Assembly: GCA_030180135.1 (NCBI GenBank)
Contig: CM058236.1
Location: 61,345,728-61,409,727, forward strand
From: Orychophragmus violaceus
Lineage: Eukaryota > Streptophyta > Magnoliopsida > Brassicales > Brassicaceae
DNA: 64,000 nucleotides
Direction of reading: 5' to 3'
The position numbers and the translations under genes are program-made. The notes beneath the pieces are model-generated. The model made no database searches. It had not been told where the DNA came from and was given only the letters and a program-made list of their open reading frames with translations. Positions 10,633-21,991 of the stretch are shown piece by piece. The stretch's first letter is position 1, and each line of letters begins with the position of its first letter.

Positions 10633-10974
10633 ATCATTTAGGATTCAGGGATCTCCATAAATTCAACCATTCTCTTTTAGCAAATACTCTCTAGAGAATA
10701 ACCGAAAGACCTAAACTTTTATTAAAGTATAATATGATTTAGAAATAAATAAAGAAATTACATACATACATAAAACAATTTATATTTTAGTTATAGTTAT
10801 AAATTTTTAAAATTAAAAAGAACTACGCAAATAAAAAAGTTATGTTTTTAAATAAAGAAAGTAATAATATTTTTTTATTTGTTTCAATTATAATTATAAA
10901 AATATAAAAATTAAAGGACTATTATGCAAATTAAAAAGTGTGACTTTGTTATAGAGGAATGCTCTTTCTTCTTC
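10633..10974. other. AT-rich sequence, no gene seen
   Basis: About 340 bp of low-complexity AT-rich DNA with poly-A and poly-T runs. No ORF or repeat terminus is identified. Confidence 0.5.
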
Positions 10975-11098
10975 TATAAATAGAGGGGAAAATAGCAATC
11001 TCTATTTTAGAGCAATATATAGAGGTGGACTGGAGCTGATTTTCCTCTATTATAGCATTTAGAGGAAAATATAGCAATGAGTTGGAGATGCCCTTAAG
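10975..11098. mobile_element. Possible MITE terminus
   Basis: Contains repeated blocks of TATAGAGG, AGAGGAAAATATAGCAATG and the end motif TTGGAGATGCCCTTAA. Read on the minus strand this begins GGGCATCTCCAACTC, a typical start of short plant DNA-transposon derivatives. Internal copies are partly inverted. No clear partner terminus or target duplication was found. Confidence 0.35.
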
Positions 11099-11723
11099 CT
11101 ACAAGTTTGTGGTAGCAGAACTGATAGCCGCAATGACGATTGCGTTGACTCCTTCAAATATGATATGAGAGTATCCCATTGAATAGCAAGCTTGAATTGC
11201 CCACAATAGTGTCGTGTATTCAGACTCTTCCGATGAATGAAGTCCTTCAAATTTCCCCATACCACGTTCTAGTACCATTCCAAAACTATCATGTACTATC
11301 AAGCATAATCTCGATTTTCTATTATCTGAGTAATATGATGTGTTGTAGTTGCACTTAGCCCATCCCTTCCTTGGTGCATCCCATTTCATTGTGCATTCTC
11401 ATATATGCATCTGTTTTGAGATAACTAATCTTTATTTGAGACACTCGCTACCCATTCAGTAATATCTACTCTTGCACTCATAAGAGTTTCAATTTCAGAA
11501 ATAACTTTGGAGGCAAAGAGTAGCTCATTTTGACTTTTCCAATGTCGCCATAACACTCAAAAAGGGGTTAATCGATCTTCATATCAAGACTCATTGTTGG
11601 TAGCTAATGTTAACAAAAATCATACTTTCTCTTCCACTATAACTCAGTCATCAAAAATAATTCGAGTAGATATATCATAAATCCGCCAGACATGTTGTGC
11701 ATATAGACATGTAAAGAAGACAT
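11099..11723 (-). pseudogene. LINE 3' fragment: RT-associated zinc finger and RNase H
   Basis: Read on the minus strand, 11722-11685 encodes HVFFTCLYAQHVW (the zf-RVT-like region). About 11550-11500 encodes LWRHWKSQNELLF. The open stretch 11389-11099 encodes a 96-aa RNase H-like domain starting WDAPRKGWAKCN. That order is the C-terminus of plant L1-type ORF2. Stops and frameshifts separate the pieces, and the RT is missing. It is a different subfamily from the plus-strand LINE that abuts it, because their RNase H sequences differ. Confidence 0.75.
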
Positions 11724-14467
11724 GATATATCATAAATCACTCACGGAAGCAGTATTGGCTTTCTTCAAGGACGGACTTTTTGATACGGAATGGAACTATA
11801 CGTTGCTTAGTCTCATCCCAAAGAAGATTGGCTCCACGCTTATGTCGGACCTGCGCCCTATAAGCCTGTGTTCTGTGATCTACAAAGTCATATCAAAAGT
11901 GTTGGCTGCACGTTTAAAACATTTCCTGCCCCTGATTGTTTCACCCAACCAGTCGGCATTTGTTCAAGATAGACTGATTTCTGATAATATCCTCCTAGCA
12001 CATGAAGCTATACATGGGTTGAGGACACATAATCCGACGGCAAAAGGATTCATGGCGGTCAAGACAGATATGTCCAAGGCTTTTGACCGAGTGGAGTGGG
12101 ACTACTTGAGAAGTCTATTATCAGCTCAAGCCTTTCATCAGATATGGATCAATTGGGTAATGACTTGCGTTTCTACAGTCTCATATTCGGTCCTTCTGAA
12201 CGGGCAGTCTCATGGACTCATCTCTCCAAAGTGTGGATTGAGACAGGGGATCCCTTATCCCCTTTTCTCTTTATCCTTTGCACTGAAGGTCAGACCCACC
12301 TTCTCAATCGTGCTGAGCAGGAAGGTTTTCTCCACGGTCTTAGCTATTCAAATCAAGGGCCATCCATCAACCACTTGCTTTTCGCTGACGATAGCATGTT
12401 TCTTTGTAAAGCCACGCTAGCTGAGTCACAAACACTACAACATATCCTGGAGATTTACGGCAAGGCAACGGGTCAGGTAATAAATCTGGACAAGTCTTCT
12501 ATCTCCTTTGGGAATCAAGTTGAGGAGTGTACCAAGCAAGAAATTCAAGATACTTTAGGAATCCTTAAGGAAGGTGGGACAGGTAAATACTTGGGGCTAC
12601 CTGAGTGTTTCAGTGGCTCCAAAGTAGACATGCTTGAGTTTATTCATGGAAGCGTGCAAGACAGGTTTTCAGGTTATTTTGCCCGCTTAATCTCGCAGGG
12701 CAGTAAGGACATTTTAATCAAATCTGTTGGTCTCTCAATGCCGGTTTTTGCAATGACTTGCTTTAAGCTTCCAAAGTCTTCTGCTGCCTCATTATCACGA
12801 GCCATGTCTTCCTTTTGGTGGGATTCCTCTGAAGATAAAAGGAAAATCCATTGGCTCTCTTGGGACAAGATGTGCTTACCAAAGGACAGTGGTGGGCTTA
12901 GGTTTAAAGACATTGAACTTTTCAACTTGTCACTCCTAGCTAAACAAGGGTGGCGTATTTTACAAGATCCTGGAAGTTTGTTTGCAAGATTTTTCAAAAG
13001 TCGATACTTCACAACGTCTAGTTTCTTGTCAGCTGAGTTAGGAGCTAGACCATCCTTTGGATGGAGAAGTGTCCTTCAGGGTAGAAAGCTCTTGAAATTG
13101 GGTCTGAGATCTATGATAAGTAATGGCCTAAGTTTGAAGGTATGGTCGAGCCCGTGGTTGCTAGATGGTACAATGCGAGCCCCTTACATGAAGAATAGTC
13201 TTGTGAACTTGGAAATGACAGTATCGGAGCTCATTGACCCGATGTCTGGAGGGTGGGATCAACCAAAACTTGCTGAGCTGTTTTTTCCTAGAGATCAAGA
13301 TCTGATTCGCAAGTTGAAACCGATCCCAGAGGAGGAGGATTTTTCCAGCTGGATCCATAACAAAAGCGGTATGTATTCGGTTAAATCCGGCTATTGGCTA
13401 GCTAATCAAACCTTCAAAAGCCAAGAACTCCAGATGGCGAACCTTCAACCTTCGCTCAATGGGCTAAAAGGGCTTGTATAGAAAGTGGAAGCTCCTCCAA
13501 AAAGAAAAACTTTCATGTGGAAAGCTCTTTCCGGGGCATTACCAGTTGCAGAGAGATTATCAACTAGGGGAATGCGAATCGATCAAAGATGTCAAGCATG
13601 TGGCTGGGAGGTTGAAACCATTAACCACGTGCTTTTCTCTTGCCACGTGTCTAGACTGCTATGGGCTCTCTCCCTGTTTCCGGTGCCTGAGTATGGATAT
13701 AGTGAAGAAGGAATCTTCTCTAACTTTGATCATGTTTTGAGGATGAGCCAGAACAGAGCCATTCCATATGTTATCCGCCGGAAATTTCCTTGGATCATGT
13801 GGGTGCTTTGGAAAAACAGGAACAAGTTCCTCTTCGAAGGTATCAAATTTGATATGGAAGCAACTCTGGACAAGGCCACAGAGGAGGCAGATCAATGGTT
13901 CCATGCAAACAACGAGGCCAAAGAGGAGGTCAGAGAAGATCAAAATATTCAGAAATGCTCCTTGAACTTATGGAAACCGCCTGACAGGTATTGGGTTAAG
14001 TGCAATATTGGAATTGCTTGGGACAAAATAAGGAAGTTAGGAGGTGTATCTTGGGTTCTTCGAAACAATACCGGGGAAGTTTACTCCATAGTAGAAGAGC
14101 TTATGTTTCAATGAACTCACTCTTAGATGCACAAATGGAAGGTTGGAAATGGGCTTTGGAAAGTATGTCTAGCCTAGGTATCCAGCGAGTTGTTTTTGCT
14201 GCAGAAGAAACTAACCTGATTGGTGCGCTTACACGTCCACCTAACTGGCCTGCTTTCAAGGCTGAGTCGAGGGTTCTGACTCTTCTTTTGAATACATTTT
14301 TGGATTGGAAAGTATCTTTAGAGGATAGGCCTAGGAACAAGGGTCCTTTTGCTATAGCACAAAGTGTGATACTGGTGGATAAACTTCAATCTTATGTGAC
14401 TGCAGGAGCTCCTTTTTGGTTGAAGGATGTTTTTGAATCAGACAGACTGGGGATTCTATATTTGTAG
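11722..14467 (+). pseudogene. LINE ORF2 fragment: reverse transcriptase to RNase H
   Basis: The RT includes PISLCSVIYKVISKVLAARL, VKTDMSKAFDRVEW, the catalytic FADDSMF (near 12381) and the thumb motif GGTGKYLGLPE. It is followed by a zinc-finger region (CQACGWEVETINHVLFSCH), LWKNRNKFLFEG, and an RNase H domain ending at TAG 14465. Defects: a one-base loss in the G run near 12247 shifts the frame between GLRQG and DPLSP; TAG at about 13479-13481 replaces a likely Trp codon; another frameshift near 14085 lies in RNase H. It cannot encode a working enzyme. Confidence 0.9.
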
Positions 14468-14574
14468 TTAGGTAGACAAAGTCTGAGCAAGATTGTTTTG
14501 TAATCCTTCTCAGTATTACTACCTCGATGTAAAATTTGCACATAATCGTAATGAATTTCAGATGAAAAAAAAAA
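11739..14574 (+). mobile_element. 5'-truncated LINE (L1 clade) with poly-A tail
   Basis: Starts inside ORF2 upstream of the RT palm and runs to an A-rich tail at 14563-14574 (GATG followed by A11). ORF1 and the endonuclease are missing, the usual result of incomplete reverse transcription. No target duplication was recognised; the left junction abuts an oppositely oriented LINE fragment and shows a 15-bp direct repeat. Confidence 0.88.
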
Positions 14575-14576
14575 AC

Positions 14577-14885
14577 AAATGTAATCTTTTAATATTTCCT
14601 AAAAAAATGACCAAATCCGTTGTAATTTCAAATTTAGTACCATTCACAGAAACGACCCGAAAATAAATGCAAGTGTGCTAGTGGTCAGTGGAAACGGAAC
14701 ATAGAGACACGCTTTTGATTTAGCAATAGAACCTTCAGATATTGGTCGACAAGGAAAGAAGATGAAACCTTTAAAGTTGTCATCTTTAAATCCCGGATCT
14801 ACCCTTCTCTGCTCTCTCTATTTGCACTTGGTACCCTCTCCGAATTCTCCAGTCTTCGATTGTTAGTCCTTGAAGCCGGATAGAG
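14577..14885 (+). promoter_or_regulatory. Upstream region and 5'UTR of the PPPDE gene
   Basis: About 310 bp between the LINE tail and ATG 14886. The last 100 bp are CT-rich (CTTCTCTGCTCTCTC at about 14809), typical of plant core promoters and leaders. No clear TATA box is evident, so the promoter may be TATA-less or lie partly in the adjoining LINE. Confidence 0.45.
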
Positions 14886-16023
14886 ATGTCGTGCTGTAGA
14901 GGTTCGGTTAAGCAGAAGGAGAAAATCAGTTCGCTTCCGGTTTACCTGAATGTCTACGATCTAACTCCTATGAATGCTTATGGTTACTGGCTCGGACTCG
15001 GTGTCTTTCATTCTGGTGTTGAAGGTGAGTTCTGTTCTCTCTTCTTAATGATTTTGTTATATTTCTCAATTTCGGTTTCTGAGTCAAATCTCTCTACTTG
15101 TTTGGTTGCTAAGAAAGTGAATGAGAATTTTGGGTTTGATTTGTTGAGATTTTTGGTTGGTTTAGGAGAATTGACTTTGTTCCTTATGCTAATTGACCAG
15201 AGTTATAAATCCATGCTCCTAGTAGGCGTGGTGCTAAGAACATTATGATTTGTGATACTGAATTTAGGGGTTTGTGTTATAAAACCCTTGTTTAATTAGT
15301 CGTTTGGTTGATGGAGAAACTGAATTTAGATGCTCTTATTGCTAAATAATTGATCGATAATGTGAAACTAGTTTGTAATGGACTCGTTTTCGATTGATTT
15401 AATGTTTAGTTCATGGAGTTGAATATGCATTTGGAGCACATGAATCTCCAAGCACAGGTACCTTTGAAGTGGAGCCAAAGAAGTGTCCTGGCTTCACCTT
15501 CAGGAAGTCGATTCTTGTCGGGAAAACAGACATGAGTGCGAAAGAAGTCAGAGTCTTTATGGAGAAACTAGCTCAAGAGTATCTGGGAAACAAGTACAAT
15601 CTCATCTCAAGAAACTGCAACCATTTTTGCAATGAAGTTTGTATTAAACTTACTCAGAAACCAATCCCTAGATGGGTAAACCGACTTGCTCGCTTAGGTA
15701 CACTAATCAAGTGATTATTGTATGTGTTTGGTAATAAAAAACATCATCTCAAGTATAATGTAATAACGGTTTTATGTTTCTTTCTGAATTGTGTAGGGGT
15801 TCTCTGTAACTGTGTGTTACCACCGCGCTTAAACGAGTCAAAAGTGAGACGGGTAGTAAAAGGAGAGCTTTCAGAAAGAGAGAAGAAGAAAATGAGAAAC
15901 AGATCACGATCAGGTCCTTTACTTTCGACACCTGATAATCATCGTTCGCACATGCGAGCAAAATCAATTGGTAACCATTCTTCTTCTTCGGGTTCTAAGA
16001 AAACTCAAAGACACTGCACCTAA
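14886..16023 (+). CDS. PPPDE-family thiol peptidase (deSI-like), three exons
   Basis: Exons 14886-15024, 15410-15697 and 15797-16023, with GT/AG introns and matching phases, give 217 aa. The PPPDE fold is clear: VYLNVYDLTP (residues about 20-29), the catalytic His in GVFHSGVEVHG, the substrate-loop motif FEVEPKKCPGF, and the catalytic Cys in SRNCNHFCNEV followed by PIPRWVNRLARLG. The family comprises predicted cysteine isopeptidases, some of which remove SUMO or ubiquitin; the substrate in plants is not settled. The C-terminal 60 residues are basic and Ser/Arg-rich (ERKK, RNRSRSG), possibly nuclear or flexible. The length and sequence resemble one Arabidopsis PPPDE subgroup of about 218 aa. 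No defect is seen. It is the best-supported host gene here; a LINE and a hAT MITE lie close downstream. Confidence 0.93.
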
Positions 16024-16074
16024 ATCTCAAGACAAGAAGTCGCCAAGCGTAAGCGTCAAGACTTGATTCTTATC

Positions 16075-16311
16075 CAGGGCCGGCCCGACCCAATTTGGCG
16101 CCTAAAGCCCATAAACATAAGTCATTTATAAAAAAAAAAAAAAACTTAAATGTCACCGAATGGACTCGAACCCGGCGCTTGAAGAAAGATAGGAGAGATA
16201 TAACCACTACACCATGATCATATTTACTAAATTTGATGCCCTTTAAATATTTAACATATGTTTGGCGCCTAAAGCATGGGCTTTACCAGCTTTAGCCCAA
16301 GGCCGGCCCTG
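16075..16311. mobile_element. hAT-type MITE with tRNA-like core
   Basis: Termini CAGGGCCGGCC and GGCCGGCCCTG are perfect 11-bp inverted repeats. A perfect 8-bp target duplication TTCTTATC (16067-16074 and 16312-16319) identifies the hAT superfamily. The 237-bp body is non-coding. Both ends repeat the motif TTTGGCGCCTAAAGC, so subterminal sequence is partly repeated. The middle (about 16155-16214, minus strand) looks like a decayed tRNA. Confidence 0.92.
16155..16214 (-). ncRNA. tRNA-like segment with Pol III A and B boxes
   Basis: On the minus strand a D-arm-like TGTAGTGGTTATATC (A box, near 16199-16212) is followed about 30 nt later by GGTTCGAGTCC (B box, 16162-16172), the Pol III B-box consensus. 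The anticodon arm is not a good stem, and a closed acceptor stem was not found, so it is not called a tRNA gene. It may be a tRNA or SINE head captured by the MITE. Confidence 0.55.
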
Positions 16312-16319
16312 TTCTTATC

Positions 16320-16672
16320 ATCATTATTTGAACATTTAACTATTGTTTATGAAAAGGACAAAAGAACAGAGGAAAATGGCAAGCAAAGTATCAATCATTC
16401 ATACATGGGCATGCTCGTGCTTCCTTCTAAAGTTATTATTGTCCATACTTGAAATATCTTCTTGGTACATTCGCTTATAGATGAGAGAGGTTCTCAGTCT
16501 GTACAAAAAGAAAATGATATCATTGTATGTTTTTTTAATCTAGATTGAATTTTTATTACAAATTTCTACATTGACCCTCTTTTTGGTCATTATGATGACG
16601 AAATGTGTAAAATTTGTTGATTTAAATAAAAACATTTTCCAAGTGAATTTTTGCAATTATAAGTCTTACTTA
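16320..16672. other. AT-rich intergenic sequence
   Basis: Between the hAT MITE and the LINE target duplication. No ORF or repeat is recognised. It is probably the original 3' flank of the PPPDE gene. Confidence 0.5.
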
Positions 16673-16689
16673 AACACAAGGCATCTGTA

Positions 16690-17257
16690 AATGTTAAAAA
16701 CACTCAAGAAGCGCGTGATTTCACTCTCTGTATGGATTTCTTTCTCGAGGGGTGATTCCCAAGGAGATTAAATCTGTCCCCAAAAGAGGAACAACCTCCG
16801 CTCTTGTCCTTCCTCCACCGACAGAGAGCTTCCTCCCCTCCGCAGACAGCTCAGCTTTCCGGCACCAAAAAAATTTCCGACGAGATTTTCTACTTCTGCT
16901 CCGATGGAAATATTCAGGAGGTCCTCCTGAACAGGGTGTACTTATGCATCTAGAGTTTTAATCAAGATCGAAGCTGGTTTTCACCCAGTTTCGTCCTCAG
17001 TCTCCACGTTCAGATCTACTAAGAAAGTTTGCTCCTTTCTTCCTGGAACCGACGATACTACACCTTTGAGAGACCGTCACCATCTTCTCGAACTTACAAG
17101 CTCTTACTCCATCTCTGGAGATTTTCAAAACTCGCTCGAAGACCATAACCCTAGTCATTAATCTAAGCTCTATGCTCAACTCAGTAAACTTCTATCTTAC
17201 CTCCCTGTGAGGAACGTAAAGCTTATAAGGGATACTTCTCCAACACTTTCAGACATC
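16690..17257 (+). promoter_or_regulatory. LINE 5'UTR and presumed internal promoter
   Basis: 568 bp between the 5' target duplication and ORF1 ATG 17258. It is mostly non-coding and CT-rich from about 16780. Family knowledge says L1-type elements are transcribed from an internal promoter in this region; no specific box is recognisable here. Confidence 0.5.
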
Positions 17258-19120
17258 ATGTCTCACCGTCTCTCTCGTCAAGAGAAAGGAAAATGGGTCG
17301 CCACCACCGAGACTCCAAGACGCAGAATACCAGTCTTGCTTCCCTCAAGCGACAACTCTCAGCTCATTGAGGACAACAAACTCACCCTCATTGGAAGGGT
17401 TACTAACTCACACTTCCAAAAGCCACAGTGGGTGGTGGATTGGCTCATACAATACTGGAACCTCTACTCTGATGTCGATGGAAGGGAGCTTGGTACAGAC
17501 ACGTTCCAGGTCAAGTTTAAATCAGAAGAAGACCTTGAAACGGTCTTAAGGAAAGCCCCTTACCACTATAAACGGTGGATGATTATGCTCCAGAAATGGG
17601 AGCCCATAGTCTCCAATACTTTCCCTAATCTTATAGCGTTTTGGGTTCAACTGGACGGCTTACCACTCCACTACTGGAATGCGGAATCTCTGGAGGCCAT
17701 AGGAAGAGAGTTGGGGCCTGTGATTGAAACAGATGTGAAAAATGGCAAGGTCCGAGTTCACATCAACGGCTTAGCTCCACTGGAAATGTCACTACCGGTT
17801 CAAGCTCCAACCGGAGAAACTGTAACTATTGCTCTAATCTATGAAAAGTTAGAGAAACATTGTTTTAGATGCCACTGCCTCACTCATGAGGACTCTTCAT
17901 GCCCCAAGAAAGGTTCTCAAGCCGAACTGTCGTAGAAAGATTTGGGCATTAGTCAGCTAAACACACTACAGAGCCTTGAAAATCACAGGGCCAAACATGC
18001 TGCTAGACAGCGCAGTGAATCAATTCCCTCCAGAGTGTTCTCATCTCAGCAAAGAAGTGAAGGAAACAGAGAGCGCAGAGAGTATCAGAGTAACTACTAC
18101 AGGCATCTCGACAGGTCTAGTAGAGACAGAGGAATCTCTTCCTCGAAGGAAGTTTCAAGAGAGAACCTGCACAGGGATAGAGGACTGCCGTCTTCTCGGG
18201 ATCGGGACCAGTCAATAGGCCATTACCGGCAGAGTCGAGATGGCTCCCACAATTCCAGATTCCATCCCTATCAAAGGCCAACGGATTTGCGTCATTCCCT
18301 ATCCAATAAAAATCTAGAGAGGGAAGGACATTCAGCTCGACCTTCCAATACTCTCCAACCTCGGACGTCTAGAAACTCTGATCGGGAATTTTCTGGTCAC
18401 GCTCAAAAATCCCAAAGCTCAAGAACCCCTCCGCCAAATCCCCCCCGAGAAGCCATCACTCCTTCAGCTCAAGGAAGTGGGGAAGTTTCCAGCTTAGCCA
18501 GAGCTAGGAAGCCGGTGCTTGAGCGTATCTCGACCCCTGGCTCTCAGAATACTCCTCGACAATCGGCCCTGGATCGTATTTCTGAACGGTTATCTGAACA
18601 GAAATCTCAGGAAGCACGGAACGAGAGAAGAAGCTCTGGTCTATCGGAAGCTCTCAGAACAAGGATGCAGGAAAATGAGTCGTCCACGCTGCGGACCACT
18701 GCAGAAGTTGCAGGTCCAGGACCCATTGGTGGAGATAATCTGGTCCAATCCCCAGACTCAAACCAGAGAATCTCAGCTACCCTCAGGATAGGGCAAATAG
18801 CGGCATTAGAAAGGCGAAGAAAAGCCAAGCTCCAAAGTGAGGCTACGGCTGCTCATTCGAAAGCAGCAGGAAAGCGCAAGGTTATGAAGCCTCAAAGCAA
18901 AGGCCGAATGGTCAGAAGCCCTCTGTTAAGCGCAATGGCAAAGAAGCAGGCCACTCTTAAAGGCAATTCCGCGGCTCGGAGGAAACTAGCAACGGACCAA
19001 GCAAAAGGATCTAGCTCTTTACCTTATGTTAAGGATGTAAAGGCAATAACTTCAAAAAGAAATCAGACATCGGCAAAGAGGAGAGTGGATTTTCACAATC
19101 CTCCAAGCCCGATTCCTTAG
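17258..19120 (+). pseudogene. LINE ORF1 (nucleic-acid-binding), one in-frame stop
   Basis: ATG 17258 is preferred over the upstream GTG of the same frame. Residues 30-200 form the DUF4283-type domain of plant LINE ORF1 (for example WVVDWLIQYWNLY and HYKRWMIMLQKWEP). A zinc knuckle, CFRCHCLTHEDSSC, follows. TAG at 17933-17935 interrupts the frame. It then continues as a long Ser/Arg/Gln-rich basic tail (about 390 aa) up to TAG 19118-19120, where ORF2 begins. ORF1p coats element RNA as a chaperone. The stop would remove the basic tail. Total length without the stop is about 620 residues. Confidence 0.88.
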
Positions 19121-21342
19121 CGGTAGTTAGTTGGAACTGTCAAGGTTTGGGAGGTGACTTGACAGTTCCTAGACTCCGGGACATAATGAAGACTATTTCC
19201 CCGGATGTAATATTTCTATCGGAAACAAAGAATCAAGATGAATTTGTTGTTAAGAAATGCCTTGAATTAGGATTTGATAACTATCTCACCATACCTCCCA
19301 TTGGTACTAGTAGCGGACTAGCTCTATGGTGGAAGAAAGAGATCAATGTTGAGATTATAAACTCCTCTACTCACTATATCGACACAAAGATTACTTACCG
19401 TGGTGTAATTTTCTTCTTTACCGGCGTATACAGACCTCCACAAAAAGAGGACAGACCCGGTTTCTGGTACACCTCTCGGACTTGATGAGAGATAGAGAGG
19501 CTGCTTGGATGATCTCCGGAGACTTCAACGAGATCTTGGAAAACTCAGAAAAGAAGGAGGTCCTTCCCGAAGTGAAAGCTCCTTCATTCCCTTTAGAAGC
19601 TTTGTGTCTACAAATGGCCTTTGGGATGTAAAACATTCCGGCAACCCTCTATCTTGGAGAGGGACCAGATCTTCACACTTTATTCAAGAAAGATTGGATA
19701 GATCATTGGTCAACTGTGCTGGGTCAGATTTATTTCCCTCCAGCCGGTGCAACTACCTTCGCTATGAAGGATCGGACCATAGACCCGTTATCACTTTCCT
19801 CGACGCTTCAAAGCCTAAGAAGCGGAGACCTTTCCACTATGACCGCAGTTTGAGTGAGGATGAGGAAGTGAAGGTCTTGATCAAAGAAGCATGGCAACCG
19901 AGCAGAGAAGAGGAAGTTGATACAAAAGTAAATCGTTGCCGGAGAGAACTCATAGCGTGGTGCAAGGCAAAGCGTGAGAATAATGCCAAAATAATCATGG
20001 ACTGCCAGGCTGCTCTGGATGATGCGATGTCAACCTCCCCACCGGATCAAGCAGCAATTGATGAGATTGTCAAGAAGCTGGACATCGCCTACAAAGATGA
20101 AGAAATGTACTGGCGACAAAGGAGCTGGATTCTTTGGCTCCAATGCGGAGACCGGAACTCGAGTTATTTCCACTCGGTCACGAAAGCTAGGAGAGCAAGG
20201 AACCGCATCTCGGTTATCGAAGGGGAAGATGGACAGCCGGTATTTGAAGATGAAAATATTGGCAAGACCTTCGAGGAGTTTTATGGGAAGATCTTCTCGA
20301 CAAACGGAAGAACTCAAGACACTACGGTTCAAGAGGCTATTGAGGGGAGAATCACGGCTGAGATGAATGCTTCTCTCTGCTCCATTCGTGACCGTGAAGA
20401 AATCCAGAAAGCAGTGTTCAGTATTCACTCGGACAAAGCTCCCGGTCCTGACGGATTTTCTGCTGGATTTTACCAAGCCTTTTGGAGCATAATAGGAGCT
20501 GATATTTGCCGAGATGTTCGGAATTTTTTCACTACGGGGATCATGGAGCAGCGTCTAAATGAAACTCATGTTTGTTTGCTCCCAAAGACCACCGCCCCAA
20601 AGGCCCCGGGAGACTATCGGCCTATTGCTCTTTGCAACGTCCGGTACAAGATAATTGCCAAGCTTCTCACTAAGCGGCTGCAACCGTTGTTAGACAACCT
20701 GATATCTAAACACCAATCAGCATTTGTTCCAGTCAGAGCAATAGCGGACAATGTCCTAATCACTCATGAGACATTACACTACTTGAAGAACTCCGAGGCA
20801 ACAAAAAGATGTTCAATGGCTGTGAAAACTGACATGAGCAAAGCGTATGACCGGATCGAATGGTCGTTCTTGGAAAAGGTCCTCGAAAGATTTGGATTCT
20901 CCCCCGCGTGGATAAAATGGATCATGGGATGTGTTACTACAGTTTCGTACTCCTTCCTCATCAATGGAGCTCCCCACGGTTCGGTCGTACCTTCGCGAGG
21001 GCTTAGGCAAGGCGACCCGCTCTCTCCTTATCTATTTATCCTATGTACGGAAGTTCTCTCCGGCTTATGCTTCAAAGCGCAACGGACAGGAAGACTGAAA
21101 GGTCTCCAAGTGGCCCGGAATTCCCCGCATATAAATCATCTCCTATTTGCAGACGACACGATGTTTTTCTGTCGAACGAATGAGAGAAGCTGCCTCTATC
21201 TCATGAATATTCTGAAGTGTTACGAGAACAGTTCTGGACAGTGTATAAACACGGCCAAATCCTCGATTACCTTCTCTAAAAAGACTCCTCAGTGTATCAG
21301 ATTGCGGGTAAAAGCGAGTCTTGGGATTGAGAATGAAGGAGG
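19114..21342 (+). pseudogene. LINE ORF2, 5' part: endonuclease and reverse transcriptase
   Basis: Begins at the end of ORF1 with VVSWNCQGLGG, the APE-type endonuclease start; FLSETKNQ and YEGSDHRPVI follow. The RT has DKAPGPDGFSAGFYQ, DYRPIALCNVRYKIIAKLL, VKTDMSKAYDRIEW, GLRQGDPLSPYLFILC and the catalytic FADDTMFF. The frame shifts at about 19468 (after the codons for FWY) and returns near 19550; the intermediate frame encodes MISGDFNEIL, part of the endonuclease. The sequence is cut after GIENEGG by the Copia array at the GGAGG target (21338-21342) and resumes in phase at 36304. Confidence 0.92.
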
Positions 21343-21978
21343 TGTTGGAATTGTGTCCAGTAATCTCGGTACTGTCTCTAGAAAGTAAGAGTATGTCAAT
21401 GATCAGACATAAGTCATATAATACTGGGGGTCATGATGGCTTGCTAGAGTCCGCTCATGATCTATAAGTCTTGGACTTATTGCCTTTATTATATGATCCC
21501 ATATGGGTCACACGCCTAAGCTAACAGGAAAATGTGTTGGAACGGCTTAGCAGAAGTACGGTAAAAGTGCCAGGCATTTGTCGTACTTAGAGAGAGATTA
21601 ATGGGTCTGATTAAATCTAAGGGATTTAATCAGATTGGTATTTGGGCCCAAAAGCCCAAAAGGAACTAGACAAGTTTTATAAATAAAACTTAAGTCTGAG
21701 TCCCTAAAACCCTAGCCCCTCTGCGATTTCTCTCTCTCTCCTGCGGCCTCCCCAGCTCGGTCTAGCAGCCTTCTTCCTGCTTGGTGTGCGTGTGTGAGCC
21801 TTTGGAGGATCCATCCCTTGGTGGTTCTGCTGATCTCTGACCATACCTTCCCTTTCCGCTGCATAAACAGGTATAAGGTGAGATCCATTATGTTTCTAAA
21901 TAAGAGAACCTAGATCTGCATGTTTAGTAGGATGAATCAATCTGGGAATTGAATCAGGAAACACTAAACATTCCTTCA
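21343..21978 (+). repeat. Copia array LTR 1 (5')
   Basis: 636 bp, TG...CA. Contains a TATA box TATAAATA (21678-21685), a telo-box AAACCCTA about 20-30 bp downstream, and a (TC)n run, a layout seen in strong plant promoters. The primer site TGGTATCAGAGC follows at 21980-21991. Confidence 0.95.
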
Positions 21979-21979
21979 G

Positions 21980-21991
21980 TGGTATCAGAGC
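21980..21991 (+). promoter_or_regulatory. Primer-binding site, unit 1
   Basis: TGGTATCAGAGC, complementary to the initiator tRNA-Met 3' end, one base after LTR 1. The same site follows LTR 2 at 29140-29151. Confidence 0.92.

Noticed and set aside
11099..14574. Twin-priming (5' inversion) of a single LINE
   Set aside because: Both oppositely oriented pieces contain the C-terminal RNase H region, and their sequences differ, so they are two elements and not one inverted element.
16155..16214. Genuine tRNA gene
   Set aside because: A and B boxes are good, but the anticodon arm and acceptor stem do not fold convincingly and it lies within a MITE.
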